A stretch of 64,000 bases of DNA, from assembly GCF_002843355.2 (NCBI RefSeq), contig NZ_PJAI02000001.1:434001-498000 (forward strand). The letters run 5' to 3'. Below, in pieces: positions 36,218-46,289 of the stretch; position 1 is the stretch's first letter; each line of letters opens with the position of its first letter. The translations under genes and the position numbers were made by a program. Source of the DNA: Colwellia echini. GTDB lineage: Bacteria; Pseudomonadota; Gammaproteobacteria; Enterobacterales; Alteromonadaceae. The notes below the pieces were generated by a model that saw only the letters and a program-made list of their open reading frames with translations, was not told where the DNA came from and did no database searches.

Positions 36218-36557
36218 ATTGTCTAAGCTAATTCATGGATTGATGAAAAGCTTTCACTATACAGAACAAACAGTTTTAAATATTGTGTACCTAAGTTGTA
36301 CTCGGTTTAGATATTTGCTTTTATTAACATGTTTGGCTCATTAGAAACTTTTAGCATACAGTTAAATGTTATCTCCTAACTGTTTAGCTATAAAACAGTG
36401 CTAAATGCACTAACACGTGTCTTTTTTACCGTGTACAACGAGACAAAATTCAGGCAAAATACCGCCATTAATTTTTGTGTGTCTGAGTCATCTGTATTTA
36501 CACAGTTAATTTGGGCATAGTTTGCAGCCTTGGGCTGAAATACTTAAGGAATAAACC
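36218..36557. other. Leader/promoter region of glyA
   Basis: A 340-base gene-free stretch before glyA. TGAA-N5-TTCA at 36244-36256 fits the MetR binding consensus, and MetR activates glyA in E. coli. CAGCC/GGCTG (about 36525-36537) can form a small hairpin close to the ribosome site AAGGAATA. No riboswitch was recognised. Confidence 0.35.
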
Positions 36558-37817
36558 ATGTTTACTCGTGATATGAATATCGCCTCTTTTGATCCTGAAT
36601 TAGCTGAAGCGATTGCTAACGAAGTTGTACGTCAAGAAGAGCACATTGAGCTAATTGCTTCTGAAAACTACTGTAGCCCTCGTGTTCTTGAAGCACAAGG
36701 CTCTCAACTTACTAACAAATATGCTGAAGGTTACCCAGGTAAGCGTTATTACGGCGGTTGTGAGTTTGCGGATATCGCTGAGCAATTAGCCATTGACCGT
36801 GCAAAAGAATTGTTTGGTGCAACTTATGCAAACGTTCAACCACATGCTGGTTCACAAGCTAACTCTGCTGTTTTCCAAGCGTTAGTTTCTCCAGGCGGTA
36901 AAGTGTTAGGTATGAGCTTAGCGCACGGTGGTCACTTAACTCACGGTTCAAGCGTAAGTTTTTCTGGTAAGTCTTATGAAGCTTTCCAATATGGTTTACA
37001 CCCTGAAACGGGTGATATTGATTACGAAGAATTAGATCGTTTAGCACAAGAACACAAACCAGAAATGATCATTGGTGGTTTCTCTGCGTTCTCAGGTGTT
37101 GTTGATTGGGCTCGTATGCGTAAAATCGCAGACTCAGTTGGTGCATACTTCTTCGTAGATATGGCTCACGTTGCAGGTTTAGTTGCTGCAGGTTTATACC
37201 CTAACCCTGTGCCACATGCACATGTTGTAACTACTACTACTCATAAAACATTAGCTGGCCCACGTGGCGGTTTAATTATTTCTGGCTGTGATGACGAAGC
37301 TATTTATAAAAAATTAAACAGCGCTGTTTTCCCTGGTGGACAAGGTGGCCCATTAATGCACATCATCGCTGCTAAAGCGGTTGCATTTAAAGAAGCATTA
37401 CAACCAGAATTTAAAGTTTACCAACAAGGTGTTTTAGATAACGCTAAAGCCATGGTAGAAGTATTACAAGAACGTGGCTACAAAGTTGTATCTAACGGTA
37501 CAGACAACCACTTATTGTTACTTGATTTAATCGATAAAGATATCACTGGTAAAGATGCAGATGCTGCACTAGGTAAAGCTCACATCACAGTTAACAAAAA
37601 CTCAGTACCAAACGATCCGCGTTCTCCGTTTGTTACTTCAGGTTTACGTTTAGGTACTCCAGCAATCACTCGTCGTGGTTTTGGTACTGCAGAAACTAAA
37701 GAGTTAACTACTTGGATTTGTGACATTCTTGATGATATTGAAAACGAAGAAGTTATTGCTCGTGTTCAAGACCAAGTTACGGCTCTATGTGCTCGTTTCC
37801 CAGTATACGAAAAATAG
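36558..37817 (+). CDS. glyA: Serine hydroxymethyltransferase
   Basis: A 419-residue PLP enzyme that interconverts serine and glycine and loads tetrahydrofolate with one carbon. [21 protein letters not shown] (shown in part as [12 protein letters not shown]) and [13 protein letters not shown] are at the N-terminus, and the PLP lysine is in [15 protein letters not shown]. Length and sequence fit the bacterial enzyme. AAGGAATA precedes the ATG. It stands alone, followed by a set of hairpins and a terminator. Confidence 0.98.
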   Translation: MFTRDMNIASFDPELAEAIANEVVRQEEHIELIASENYCSPRVLEAQGSQLTNKYAEGYPGKRYYGGCEFADIAEQLAIDRAKELFGATYANVQPHAGSQANSAVFQALVSPGGKVLGMSLAHGGHLTHGSSVSFSGKSYEAFQYGLHPETGDIDYEELDRLAQEHKPEMIIGGFSAFSGVVDWARMRKIADSVGAYFFVDMAHVAGLVAAGLYPNPVPHAHVVTTTTHKTLAGPRGGLIISGCDDEAIYKKLNSAVFPGGQGGPLMHIIAAKAVAFKEALQPEFKVYQQGVLDNAKAMVEVLQERGYKVVSNGTDNHLLLLDLIDKDITGKDADAALGKAHITVNKNSVPNDPRSPFVTSGLRLGTPAITRRGFGTAETKELTTWICDILDDIENEEVIARVQDQVTALCARFPVYEK

Positions 37818-37865
37818 AAATTATCTTGTCGCTGTAGAGCTCGATTTCTGCGTTAAAAGTACTCA

Positions 37866-37957
37866 CCAATTATTCGGGAAATAATTGGCACATCCGAAGG
37901 ATGACCTGAAAGGTGGAGTACAGGATGTACGGAGTCTTGACTAACGTCAACTCCGTG
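37866..37957. repeat. Array of consecutive short hairpins after glyA
   Basis: At least three stems follow one another: CCAATTAT/ATAATTGG (37866-37888), CATCC/GGATG (37891-37903), and ACGGAG..TTGAC/GTCAA-CTCCGT (37929-37956), with ACCT/AGGT between. This reads as an intergenic repeat unit and not a gene; an 84-codon minus-strand opening across it has no motif. Confidence 0.55.
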
Positions 37958-38037
37958 CTTTTCCCTTGAAATAGAGCCATACAGCTTAAAGATAAATATC
38001 TACTTTGATGAATGAACTTAATCACTTGTTCATATAT

Positions 38038-38065
38038 AAAATGGTCGCTTTGTGCGACCATTTTT
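38038..38065 (+). terminator. Terminator after glyA
   Basis: ATGGTCGC (38041-38048) pairs with GCGACCAT (38054-38061) with flanking A and T runs. Perfect 8-base stem, extended by A-T pairs. Confidence 0.85.
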
Positions 38066-38122
38066 GATTCTGGTAGATAAAATATTGTAACGTTGCAGAT
38101 GATTTGAGTATTATTATCTGTC

Positions 38123-38147
38123 ATTCCCGAAGTTTCTTGTCGGGAAT
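38123..38147. repeat. REP-like palindrome
   Basis: ATTCCCGA (38123-38130) and TCGGGAAT (38140-38147) flank a short loop. It is like the ATTCCCG...CGGGAAT repetitive palindromes common in gammaproteobacterial intergenic DNA. Only this copy is seen in the window. Confidence 0.5.
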
Positions 38148-38185
38148 CCAGTTTATTTTAGCTTAATAACTTGTTTTATATTAAA

Positions 38186-38212
38186 ATGGTCGCCTTAAGC
38201 GGCCTTTTTTTT
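38186..38212 (+). terminator. Second terminator-like hairpin, just before nrdR
   Basis: GGTCGC (38188-38193) pairs with GCGGCC (38199-38204), one G-U pair, followed by eight T. It shares AAAATGGTCGC with the terminator at 38038-38065, so one may be a duplicate. Confidence 0.65.
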
Positions 38213-38247
38213 GCCCGCAATTAATACTCTTATTTCACAGGTTAGCT

Positions 38248-38745
38248 ATGTATTGTCCTTTTTGTTCTGCTAATGATACTAAAGTTATTGATTCTCGCTT
38301 AGTTGCTGATGGTCATCAAGTACGCCGACGTCGTGAATGTTTGGCTTGTCATGAGCGCTATACTACCTTTGAAAGTGCTGAATTAGTTATGCCTCGTATT
38401 ATAAAGCGTGATGGTAGCAGAGAGCCGTTCAACGAAGATAAAATGTTAAGCGGCCTAACGCGTGCGTTAGAAAAACGTCCGGTCAGCATGGAGCAAATAG
38501 AGCTGGCGGTTAATAAACTTAAATCACAAATGCGTGCTACCGGTGAGCGAGAGATCACCAGTGAAATGTTGGGTGATTTAATTATGGCGCAGCTTAAAGA
38601 ACTTGATAAAGTTGCTTACCTACGCTTCGCATCAGTGTATTTATCTTTTGAAGATATCAGTGAATTTGCCGATGAAATTACTCGTTTAGGTAAAGAAAAA
38701 AATAGTAAGGCAAGAAAGACTAGAGCGGTGAAAGTGGCGAAGTAA
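38248..38745 (+). CDS. nrdR: Transcriptional regulator NrdR
   Basis: A 165-residue repressor of ribonucleotide reductase genes that reads dATP/ATP levels. The N-terminal zinc ribbon has CPFC (residues 3-6) and CLAC, with [17 protein letters not shown], and the ATP-cone follows with [16 protein letters not shown]. Length fits (~150-165). It is one base from ribD, the usual order nrdR-rib in Gammaproteobacteria. Confidence 0.97.
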   Translation: MYCPFCSANDTKVIDSRLVADGHQVRRRRECLACHERYTTFESAELVMPRIIKRDGSREPFNEDKMLSGLTRALEKRPVSMEQIELAVNKLKSQMRATGEREITSEMLGDLIMAQLKELDKVAYLRFASVYLSFEDISEFADEITRLGKEKNSKARKTRAVKVAK

Positions 38746-38746
38746 T

Positions 38747-40015
38747 ATGACGATAACTAATAACCTAGCAAGCGAAGCGCAACATTCTTCAGAGCAAAGC
38801 TTTTCTGCACAAGATAAGCAGTTTATGGCACGAGCGATAGAACTGGCGAAAAAAGGTCACTTTACTACCTCGCCTAATCCTAGAGTGGGTTGTGTATTAG
38901 TCAGTTATCAAGACGGTGTAGGTAGAATTATCGGCGAAGGTTATCACCAAAAAGCAGGAGAAGGGCATGCTGAAGTTAACGCGCTTGCAGATGCCAAGCT
39001 TAATAACACCGAATTAATTAAAGGCGCTACCGCTTACGTTACTCTTGAGCCTTGCAGTCATTTTGGCCGAACTCCCCCTTGCTCAAAAGCATTAATTGAT
39101 GCCAAAGTAAGTCATGTTATTGCTGCTATGGTTGATCCTAATCCGCAGGTTTCAGGCAATGGTTTAGCTATGCTTGAGCAAGCGGGAATATCGACACAAT
39201 CAGGCTTACTTGAAGCACAAGCTAAAGATCTCAATGTTGGTTTTATCCATAAAATGTTGCATAACTTGCCATATGTTCGCTGTAAATTAGCGGCGAGCCT
39301 TGATGGTAAAACAGCTATGGCGAGCGGCGAAAGTAAATGGATAACTTCAAGTGATGCTAGGCAAGATGTGCAAGGGTTACGCGCGCAAAGTTGTGCGATA
39401 ATAACAGGCGCAGATTCAGTTATTTTTGATAATGCAAAAATGAATGTACGCTGGTCAGAGTTAGGTGATTTGCAAGCAGATTACCCTGAAGAAACATTAC
39501 GACAACCCTTGCGTGTCGTTATTGATAGTCAAAACAGACTAACACCAGATCTTGATTTATTTGAATATGAATCACCGGTGCTAATTATTACCGGTGATAA
39601 GGTTGAAAATTCGAGCCAATGGCCGCATTTTGTAAAACATGTACAGTTACCTTTAGTTAGTAGCAATGTTGAAGATAATACTACTGTTGAAGGTATTGCC
39701 AATAATCAAGTTGCTAGTGGTGATGTTAAATCATATATAGATTTAAAAGCGTTATTATCATACTTATCAAGTCTAGGACTCAATGATGTACTTATTGAGT
39801 CAGGCGCCAATTTAAGCGGTGCTTTTATTGAACAAGACTTAGTTAATGAACTGATCCTTTATCAAGCACCTAAATTAATGGGTGGTGACGGTAAAAACTT
39901 AGTAGAAATGCCGGTAATTAAAAAGCTGAATCAAGCTAAGGAATTAACTATTAGTGATATACGTATGGTTGGGCGTGATATTCGTATTACTAGTCAGTTA
40001 ACTGATAACCAGTAA
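38747..40015 (+). CDS. ribD: Bifunctional riboflavin biosynthesis deaminase/reductase
   Basis: A 422-residue enzyme that deaminates and then reduces the pyrimidine intermediate of riboflavin synthesis. The deaminase zinc site is visible in HAEVNAL and PCSHFGRTPPC, and the reductase domain begins near VRCKLAASLDGKTAMASGES. E. coli RibD is ~367 residues; the extra length is partly an N-terminal tail and an insertion near residues 305-330 rich in Asn, Val and Glu. It is one base after nrdR. Confidence 0.96.
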   Translation: MTITNNLASEAQHSSEQSFSAQDKQFMARAIELAKKGHFTTSPNPRVGCVLVSYQDGVGRIIGEGYHQKAGEGHAEVNALADAKLNNTELIKGATAYVTLEPCSHFGRTPPCSKALIDAKVSHVIAAMVDPNPQVSGNGLAMLEQAGISTQSGLLEAQAKDLNVGFIHKMLHNLPYVRCKLAASLDGKTAMASGESKWITSSDARQDVQGLRAQSCAIITGADSVIFDNAKMNVRWSELGDLQADYPEETLRQPLRVVIDSQNRLTPDLDLFEYESPVLIITGDKVENSSQWPHFVKHVQLPLVSSNVEDNTTVEGIANNQVASGDVKSYIDLKALLSYLSSLGLNDVLIESGANLSGAFIEQDLVNELILYQAPKLMGGDGKNLVEMPVIKKLNQAKELTISDIRMVGRDIRITSQLTDNQ

Positions 40016-40081
40016 ACCGGTAAAGATCAGCCAAATAAATTAAGTTAATTAAACAAATTAAATAAGTGAAAAGAGAAACCT

Positions 40082-40762
40082 ATGTTTACAGGAATTATCG
40101 AAGCGGTTGGTACTATCAAAGCTATCAATGTTAATGCACAAGGTGCGCGTTTAGTTATTGATACCAATAACCTAGACATGAGTGATGTAAAATTAGGTGA
40201 CTCCATTGCCACTAATGGTATTTGTTTAACTGTTGTAGATTTTAATGGCGGTAAAAATAATGGTAGTTACAGTGCCGATGTATCAAACGAAACGCTACAA
40301 CGTACCGGATTTGTAAATTACAAAGTTGGCAGTAAAGTTAACTTAGAAAAAGCCATGTTAGCAAGTACGCGTTTTGGCGGCCACATGGTTTCTGGGCATG
40401 TTGATGGTGTTAGTGAAATACTCGCTATTAATAATAACGGTAACAGTATTGAATACTGGTTAAGTATGCCGAGTGATTTAGCTCATTATATTGCTGAAAA
40501 AGGTTCGGTAACTATTGATGGTACTAGCTTAACCGTAAATGCTTTATCTGAAAGTGGTGGCGTCGGTAAGTTTAGATTAACTATTGTGCCACACACAGTA
40601 AAAGAAACTATCTTCGCTGACTATCAAGTCGGCAGCAAAGTTAATATTGAAGTAGACTTAATCGCTCGTTATTTAGAGCGCTTGCTAACAAAAAAAGATA
40701 TGCAAGCACCAGCATCTAATGTAAATGAAGCAATGTTAATGAAAGCAGGCTTTATTAAATAA
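40082..40762 (+). CDS. ribE: Riboflavin synthase, alpha subunit
   Basis: A 226-residue enzyme that dismutates two lumazine molecules to riboflavin. Two barrel-like halves are visible: MFTGIIEAVGTIKAI with GICLTVV and VSNETLQRTG, then the second set with MVSGHVDGV and DGTSLTVNAL. The length is typical (~200-225). It follows ribD by 66 bases on the same strand. Confidence 0.96.
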   Translation: MFTGIIEAVGTIKAINVNAQGARLVIDTNNLDMSDVKLGDSIATNGICLTVVDFNGGKNNGSYSADVSNETLQRTGFVNYKVGSKVNLEKAMLASTRFGGHMVSGHVDGVSEILAINNNGNSIEYWLSMPSDLAHYIAEKGSVTIDGTSLTVNALSESGGVGKFRLTIVPHTVKETIFADYQVGSKVNIEVDLIARYLERLLTKKDMQAPASNVNEAMLMKAGFIK

Positions 40763-40869
40763 GCTCACATGAATATAGCAATTTTTTCGTTTAGTATTTT
40801 AATGAAATTGAAATAAATTAAGACATACCAATCAGGCTAACAACACAGCTAGCCATTAAAGAGGCCGAA

Positions 40870-41979
40870 ATGAATTTAAATACCCCACAAGAAATCATCG
40901 CAGATATCGCTTTAGGTAAAATGGTGATTTTGATGGATGATGAAGACAGAGAAAATGAAGGTGACTTTATTATGGCCGCTGAAAAAGTTACTCCTGAAGC
41001 AATTAATTTTATGGCAACTCATGGTCGTGGTTTAATTTGTATGCCAATGAGCCGTGAAAAAGCTGAAATTTTAAAACTACCTTTAATGGTAGATAAAAAT
41101 GACGCTCAGTTCAGTACTAATTTTACCGTTTCAATTGAAGCTGCTACTGGAGTTACTACCGGTATTTCTGCCGCTGATCGCGCAACTACTGTACTTGCCG
41201 CAGCCAATAAAGATGCAACACATCTTAGTATCGTGCAACCGGGTCATATTTTCCCGTTAATCGCTAAAGATGGTGGTGTGTTAAACCGCGCAGGCCATAC
41301 TGAAGCAGGTGTTGATTTAGCACGGATGGCAGGTTTTGAACCTGCTTCTGTTATTGTTGAAATATTAAATGAAGATGGCACCATGGCGCGTCGTCCTGAT
41401 TTAGAAATTATTGCCAAAAAACATGATATTAAAATGGGTACTATTGCCGATTTAATAGAATTTAGAAATGCTAATGAAACAACGATTGAGCGAGTTTCTC
41501 AGTGTAAATTACCTACCGCTTTTGGTGATTTTGATCTAACCGTATTTAAAGATACAATTGACGGCCAAGCACATTTCGCTTTAACAAAAGGTGAAATTAA
41601 AGCTGAAGAGCCAATCTTAGTTCGTGTTCATTTAGAAAATACTTTCAGAGATTTATTATTTAGTCAGCGTGAAAGTGTTGCTTCATGGCCAATGGCAAGC
41701 GCGCTAGAAAAAATAGCTAATGAAGGCGGTGTATTAGTTTTACTCGGTAAGCATGAATCACCACAGCAGTTGATTAGCTTAGTTGAAAAATACGCTAAAA
41801 TTGACGCAGGCGAATCAGTTAAAGAAGTAAACCGTCATATTGGTTCACGTAACGTAGGTGTTGGCTCGCAAATTTTAGCGAACTTAGGGGTGAGTAAAAT
41901 GCGTTTACTAAGCTCACAAACTAAATACCATTCATTATCAGGTTTTGGCCTTGAAGTGGTTGAGTATATTGCCGATTAG
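40870..41979 (+). CDS. ribB: 3,4-dihydroxy-2-butanone-4-phosphate synthase with a degenerate GTP cyclohydrolase II-like half
   Basis: A 369-residue protein. Residues 1-~205 form a normal Rib[18 protein letters not shown] holds the metal and catalytic acids, followed by [21 protein letters not shown] and [13 protein letters not shown]. The second half lies where RibA-type GTP cyclohydrolase II should be, but the conserved zinc cysteines (the RVHSEC..CDCG region) are missing; here it reads [20 protein letters not shown]. So it probably makes only the four-carbon unit, with a separate RibA elsewhere. The usual next genes ribH and nusB are absent here. Confidence 0.93.
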   Translation: MNLNTPQEIIADIALGKMVILMDDEDRENEGDFIMAAEKVTPEAINFMATHGRGLICMPMSREKAEILKLPLMVDKNDAQFSTNFTVSIEAATGVTTGISAADRATTVLAAANKDATHLSIVQPGHIFPLIAKDGGVLNRAGHTEAGVDLARMAGFEPASVIVEILNEDGTMARRPDLEIIAKKHDIKMGTIADLIEFRNANETTIERVSQCKLPTAFGDFDLTVFKDTIDGQAHFALTKGEIKAEEPILVRVHLENTFRDLLFSQRESVASWPMASALEKIANEGGVLVLLGKHESPQQLISLVEKYAKIDAGESVKEVNRHIGSRNVGVGSQILANLGVSKMRLLSSQTKYHSLSGFGLEVVEYIAD

Positions 41980-42025
41980 TTTTATTTCTATTACTTTATA
42001 AACAAAGTACTTGGATTCAAATGAT

Positions 42026-42060
42026 AAAAAGCAATTTAGGAAACTAAATTGCTTTTTTTA
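42026..42060 (+). terminator. Terminator of the rib cluster
   Basis: AAAAAGCAATTTAG (42026-42039), loop GAAA, CTAAATTGCTTTTT (42044-42057), then T. A perfect 14-base stem with a strong T-run. Confidence 0.93.
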
Positions 42061-42377
42061 GTCCGTCAATTTTCTTCACCTGGGCACGGGTTATTCTTTT
42101 GGCATACAACTATTCTAAATAATAACTTGCACTTCTTATATCATTTGAAGGTGATGGGTTGATTATTTCAATTGATTTTATCTGTAATAAATACAGATGA
42201 AATGAAATACCTTTAAATAAGCTATTGATTAACGTTATTTAAATATAGATAGTATCAATTTAGTGTCTATACTTATGGTTACTGTCGAATTTTGAATCTA
42301 GTATTATTTAAACCCATAAATAGTATCGTTAAATTTGAATGTCACCGTCATCAAACAAAGAGTCTTAAATTAAGAAT
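42061..42377. other. Promoter region of the hybrid kinase
   Basis: A 317-base gene-free stretch. ATCTGTA (42180-42186) and TACAGAT (42192-42198) form a perfect 7-base dyad about 180 bases before the start codon and could be a regulator site. No -10/-35 pair stands out. Confidence 0.3.
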
Positions 42378-45300
42378 ATGACTAAAGTTAATGCACTACA
42401 AAGGAAAATAAAATATCGTAATTTATTAGCTATCTCTCTAATTGCTATTTTAATTAGCTTCTCATTTTTAAGTTTAACTATTGTTTTTAATCAACAAGCT
42501 GAAGATGCTGAAACAATTAACCTTGCAGGCAGCCAGAGAATGCTGTCACAAAAAATAGCCTACCTTGCTTTTCAGCAATATCATAATATTACCGAAGCTA
42601 AAATTAATGAAACATTGATAAATAGCTTGCGTGAAACTGCGACGTTACTGTCAACTAACCAACTTACTTTAACAACTTTAGCCGTCAATAAAGCTAATAG
42701 CTTACCAACTGAAATATATGCGTTATATCTGAACGAGCCCACTAAGCTTAACGAACAAATTAATCGTTATGTCGAGAATGCTATAGCGTTGAGTAATACC
42801 CAAAATAAAAATAAAGCACAGGCAATTTTTCAGGAAAGTTTTAATCCAAACTCAATAGATAATTTACTTGCTTCTCTCGACTTGATTGTTACTAAAATAG
42901 AGCAGCATACCAATGAACGTATAGATAATATTAAGGTACTTGAAGTGGTGTTATGGTTAGCCATAATGATATTACTACTTGGGATTGTTTTTTTTATTTT
43001 CAGACCGTTACGACAGCTTATCGGTAAAAATCACCATAAATTATTGGCTGCAAAACAGCACAGTGCGGAATTAACACTTGCTATTAATGAACATGCAATT
43101 GTGTTTCGAATCGATATGGATAAAAAAGGAACGGTTACGGAAGTTAATCAACGTTTCCTTGATTTTTATTGTTATACCGAAGCGGAGATTATCGGTCATA
43201 GTGTTTTTGAAATTACAGCTAGTAGCTATAGCGAGCAATATTATGAAGAGATATTTAAAGAAATTCTCGATAAAGAATACTGGCATGGAGAAGCCGTTAA
43301 TAAAATTAAAGGTGGCCGTGAGTTTTGGTTAAGTACAACAATCGTGCCGTTGTATAATAAAGAAAACAGAATAGAATCTTTTATTGTTATACAAAATGAT
43401 ATCAGTGAAATTAAACAAACAGAACTTACCCTTAATCAACTTCATGATATTACCTCGGATGTAAATAGTACCTTAAATGAAAAAATTCAAAATTTACTTA
43501 TTCTAGGTAAGAAAACGTTTAATCTACCGTTAGCATTAATCAGTGAAATAAATGACCAAGAATATAGAGTTGTTTACTGTCATACACCTAATAATGAAAT
43601 TAACCCTGGTGATAAGTTTGAATTAGGAAATACTTATTGCTTACATACTTTGCAAGCTGATAAACCTATATCTTTTCACCAAGCTGGTTCTAGTCCAATA
43701 AAAGATCATCCTTGTTACCTCTCATTTGGTTTAGAGAGTTATATTGGTGTGCCTATTATTGTTGCTGGAAAACGATTTGGCACATTAAATTTTTCTGGTT
43801 CTGAACCGTCACCTAGACCATTTACTATTCAGGAATTAGAGTTAATTCAATTGTTTTCTCATTGGATAAGTGCAGAGCTTACTCGTGTTAAGCAACAAGA
43901 ACAATTATTACACCAGCAATCCTTAATGGAGCAAATGGCGCAACAAGCTCGTATTGGTGTATGGGAAGTTAACCTAGTTAATGGCAGTATATACTGGTCA
44001 AGCATGACCAAAGAAATACATGAAGTCCCCAATGATTATAAGCCAAAATTAGAAGCGGGGATTAACTTTTATAAAGAGGGGGAAAGTAGGGATAAAATTC
44101 AACAATTAGTTGATAAATGTATTACTGATGGAACTTCTTTTGAACAAGATCTACAGCTTGTAACGGCTAAAGGAAATGAAATATGGGTAGCTGCTCGCGG
44201 TAGAGGTGAGTTTTTAAATGGCGAATGTGTTCGTTTATATGGCTCGTTTCAAGATATTACCGATAAAATGATGACCCAACGTAAAATCACCAAGGATAAT
44301 CAGCGTATGGCCTTAGCCGCAGATTCTGCTGGAATGGGTGTGTGGGAACTTAATCTTGTCACTAATGAATTGAAGTGGGATGATTGGATGTTCAGGTTAT
44401 ATGGTGTTTCCGCCGAGCATTTCTCAGGCGCCTATGAAGCATGGGAAAAAGGTCTTCATCCTGAAGACCTTGACATGGCTAGTACTCAACTTCGTCAAGC
44501 CATAGAAGGGCATGGTAAGTTCGATTTACAATTTAGAATTATATGGCCTAATGGTGAAATAAAACATATCAAAGCTGCGGCTGTGGTCATTTATGATAAT
44601 AAACAAGCCGTTTCAATGATAGGCATTAACTATGACGTTACGGCATCAGTTCAAAATGAAATATCCCTTATCGCAGCTAAAGAGCAAGCTGAAATAGCGG
44701 CAATAGCTAAAAATGAATTTTTTGCAAGTATGAGTCACGAAATACGGACACCGATGAACGGGGTTGTTGGTATGCTCGATTTAGTAAAAGACTCACCGTT
44801 AAACGAAGTGCAAAAGCATCGTGTAGAAATAGCTCAACAAAGCGCTCAGTCTTTATTGTCATTAATAAACGACATATTAGACTTCTCAAAAATAGACGCT
44901 AATAAGTTAGACCTTGAAAACGTTAGCTTTAATCTGCGTGAGATGATTGGTAACTTAGGCGAATCTTTTGCTCAGCAAGCACAAAACAAAGGTTTAGAAT
45001 TAATAATAGACTTAGTTGATATTGAAGAATCATTTGTCGTAGGCGATTCAAATCGAATTCGCCAAATCTTAACGAATCTTTTAGCAAATGCTATTAAATT
45101 TACTAAACAAGGTGAGGTTGTACTTCGTCTTAGCCAGCAAGACTACTCTGCTACTCACTGGCGTATAACCGCGGTAGTGTCTGATACAGGAATAGGTATT
45201 TCAAAAGCTAAACTAGCAGGCTTATTTGATGTATTCACCCAAGTAGATGCCTCCACAACGCGTAAATATGGAGGGACTGGTCTAGGGCTTGCGATCGTTA

Positions 45301-46289
45301 AAAAACTTTGTTTATGCATGCAAGGTAGCGTGAAAGTAGAAAGTATTGAAGGTCAGGGTAGTATTTTTAGTTGCGACTTGCTCTTAGAAAAATCAACAGA
45401 CTCCTTATCAGCATTACCCGTAAAAGTATTACAAGGAAAACGTGTGCTTATTGTTGAAAACAACCAAGCCTGTGCAGAAGTAATTAAACGGCAGTTGAAC
45501 CATTGGCAACTTGATGCGGAAGTTGTAAATAGTGGACAAATTGCCTTATCAGAACTAAATAAAATAACTGTTAAACAATCAGACCAACCGTTATATGACT
45601 TATTAATGATTAAACAAGATCTGCCAAACTTTAACGCTATAGAGTTTGTTAAAGAAGTACGGTTGAATCCAACCTATAATGAACTAAAAATAATATTCAT
45701 GACTTTAATGGCCAGAAAACATGGTGTTGTTGATATAGGTAGAACAGGAATTAACAGCTTTTTAACTAAACCGGTCATTACCTCAGGCCTACTCTCAGCG
45801 TTATACTCGATGCTAGATGCCTCTGAAAAACAGCATGTTCAGGCTACTACTCAATCTAAGTTAATTACCTTACCTGACGATGATATCAGCTGGGTGGAAG
45901 GTGTTAAGGTATTATTAGTCGAAGATAATCGCGTCAATCAAATGGTAGCTATGGGCGTTTTAAATAAAATAGGCATAACTCAATGTATTATTGCTGTAGA
46001 TGGTAAAGACGCAATTGAAAAGCTTAAATTAAGTGAAGAGAGTAAGCCCTTTAATTTTATTTTTATGGATTGCCAAATGCCTGAAATGGACGGTTACGAA
46101 GCGACAAGGCTAATTAGACAAGGGGAGGCAGGAGAGCATTATAAAGACATTGCCATTGTTGCGATGACTGCTAATGCGATGCTAGGTGATGAAGAAAAAT
46201 GTTTATCTGCAGGTATGAATGATTACTTGGTTAAGCCTATTAATAAAGTATTAGTACAAGACACGTTAAAGGTATTTATAAAAAGGTAA
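42378..46289 (+). CDS. Hybrid sensor histidine kinase (PilJ-like, PAS, GAF, HisKA, HATPase, two receivers)
   Basis: A 1303-residue inner-membrane sensor. An N-terminal membrane segment (~16-35), a periplasmic PilJ-like domain (INLAGSQRMLSQKIAYLAFQ) and a second membrane segment (~193-212) come first. Then PAS (~230-345), GAF (~360-505), two more PAS (~515-755), HisKA with SMSHEIRTPMNGVV (His787), and HATPase with FTQVDASTTRKYGGTGLGLA. Receiver 1 has Lys1079 where the phosphorylated Asp should be (LLMIKQDLP), so it is probably inactive. Receiver 2 is intact (VLLVEDNRVNQ, FMDCQMPEMDGYEA; Asp1231). No HPt domain is present, so a separate HPt partner is needed. Signal unknown. Confidence 0.93.
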   Translation: MTKVNALQRKIKYRNLLAISLIAILISFSFLSLTIVFNQQAEDAETINLAGSQRMLSQKIAYLAFQQYHNITEAKINETLINSLRETATLLSTNQLTLTTLAVNKANSLPTEIYALYLNEPTKLNEQINRYVENAIALSNTQNKNKAQAIFQESFNPNSIDNLLASLDLIVTKIEQHTNERIDNIKVLEVVLWLAIMILLLGIVFFIFRPLRQLIGKNHHKLLAAKQHSAELTLAINEHAIVFRIDMDKKGTVTEVNQRFLDFYCYTEAEIIGHSVFEITASSYSEQYYEEIFKEILDKEYWHGEAVNKIKGGREFWLSTTIVPLYNKENRIESFIVIQNDISEIKQTELTLNQLHDITSDVNSTLNEKIQNLLILGKKTFNLPLALISEINDQEYRVVYCHTPNNEINPGDKFELGNTYCLHTLQADKPISFHQAGSSPIKDHPCYLSFGLESYIGVPIIVAGKRFGTLNFSGSEPSPRPFTIQELELIQLFSHWISAELTRVKQQEQLLHQQSLMEQMAQQARIGVWEVNLVNGSIYWSSMTKEIHEVPNDYKPKLEAGINFYKEGESRDKIQQLVDKCITDGTSFEQDLQLVTAKGNEIWVAARGRGEFLNGECVRLYGSFQDITDKMMTQRKITKDNQRMALAADSAGMGVWELNLVTNELKWDDWMFRLYGVSAEHFSGAYEAWEKGLHPEDLDMASTQLRQAIEGHGKFDLQFRIIWPNGEIKHIKAAAVVIYDNKQAVSMIGINYDVTASVQNEISLIAAKEQAEIAAIAKNEFFASMSHEIRTPMNGVVGMLDLVKDSPLNEVQKHRVEIAQQSAQSLLSLINDILDFSKIDANKLDLENVSFNLREMIGNLGESFAQQAQNKGLELIIDLVDIEESFVVGDSNRIRQILTNLLANAIKFTKQGEVVLRLSQQDYSATHWRITAVVSDTGIGISKAKLAGLFDVFTQVDASTTRKYGGTGLGLAIVKKLCLCMQGSVKVESIEGQGSIFSCDLLLEKSTDSLSALPVKVLQGKRVLIVENNQACAEVIKRQLNHWQLDAEVVNSGQIALSELNKITVKQSDQPLYDLLMIKQDLPNFNAIEFVKEVRLNPTYNELKIIFMTLMARKHGVVDIGRTGINSFLTKPVITSGLLSALYSMLDASEKQHVQATTQSKLITLPDDDISWVEGVKVLLVEDNRVNQMVAMGVLNKIGITQCIIAVDGKDAIEKLKLSEESKPFNFIFMDCQMPEMDGYEATRLIRQGEAGEHYKDIAIVAMTANAMLGDEEKCLSAGMNDYLVKPINKVLVQDTLKVFIKR

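Noticed and set aside
36218..36557. A riboswitch before glyA
   Set aside because: I found no recognisable aptamer core; only simple hairpins are visible.
37870..38124. 84-codon minus-strand opening across the post-glyA hairpins
   Set aside because: It crosses a terminator and several stems and shows no protein-like composition.
40763..40869. An FMN riboswitch before ribB
   Set aside because: The gap is only ~107 bases and lacks the conserved RFN element.
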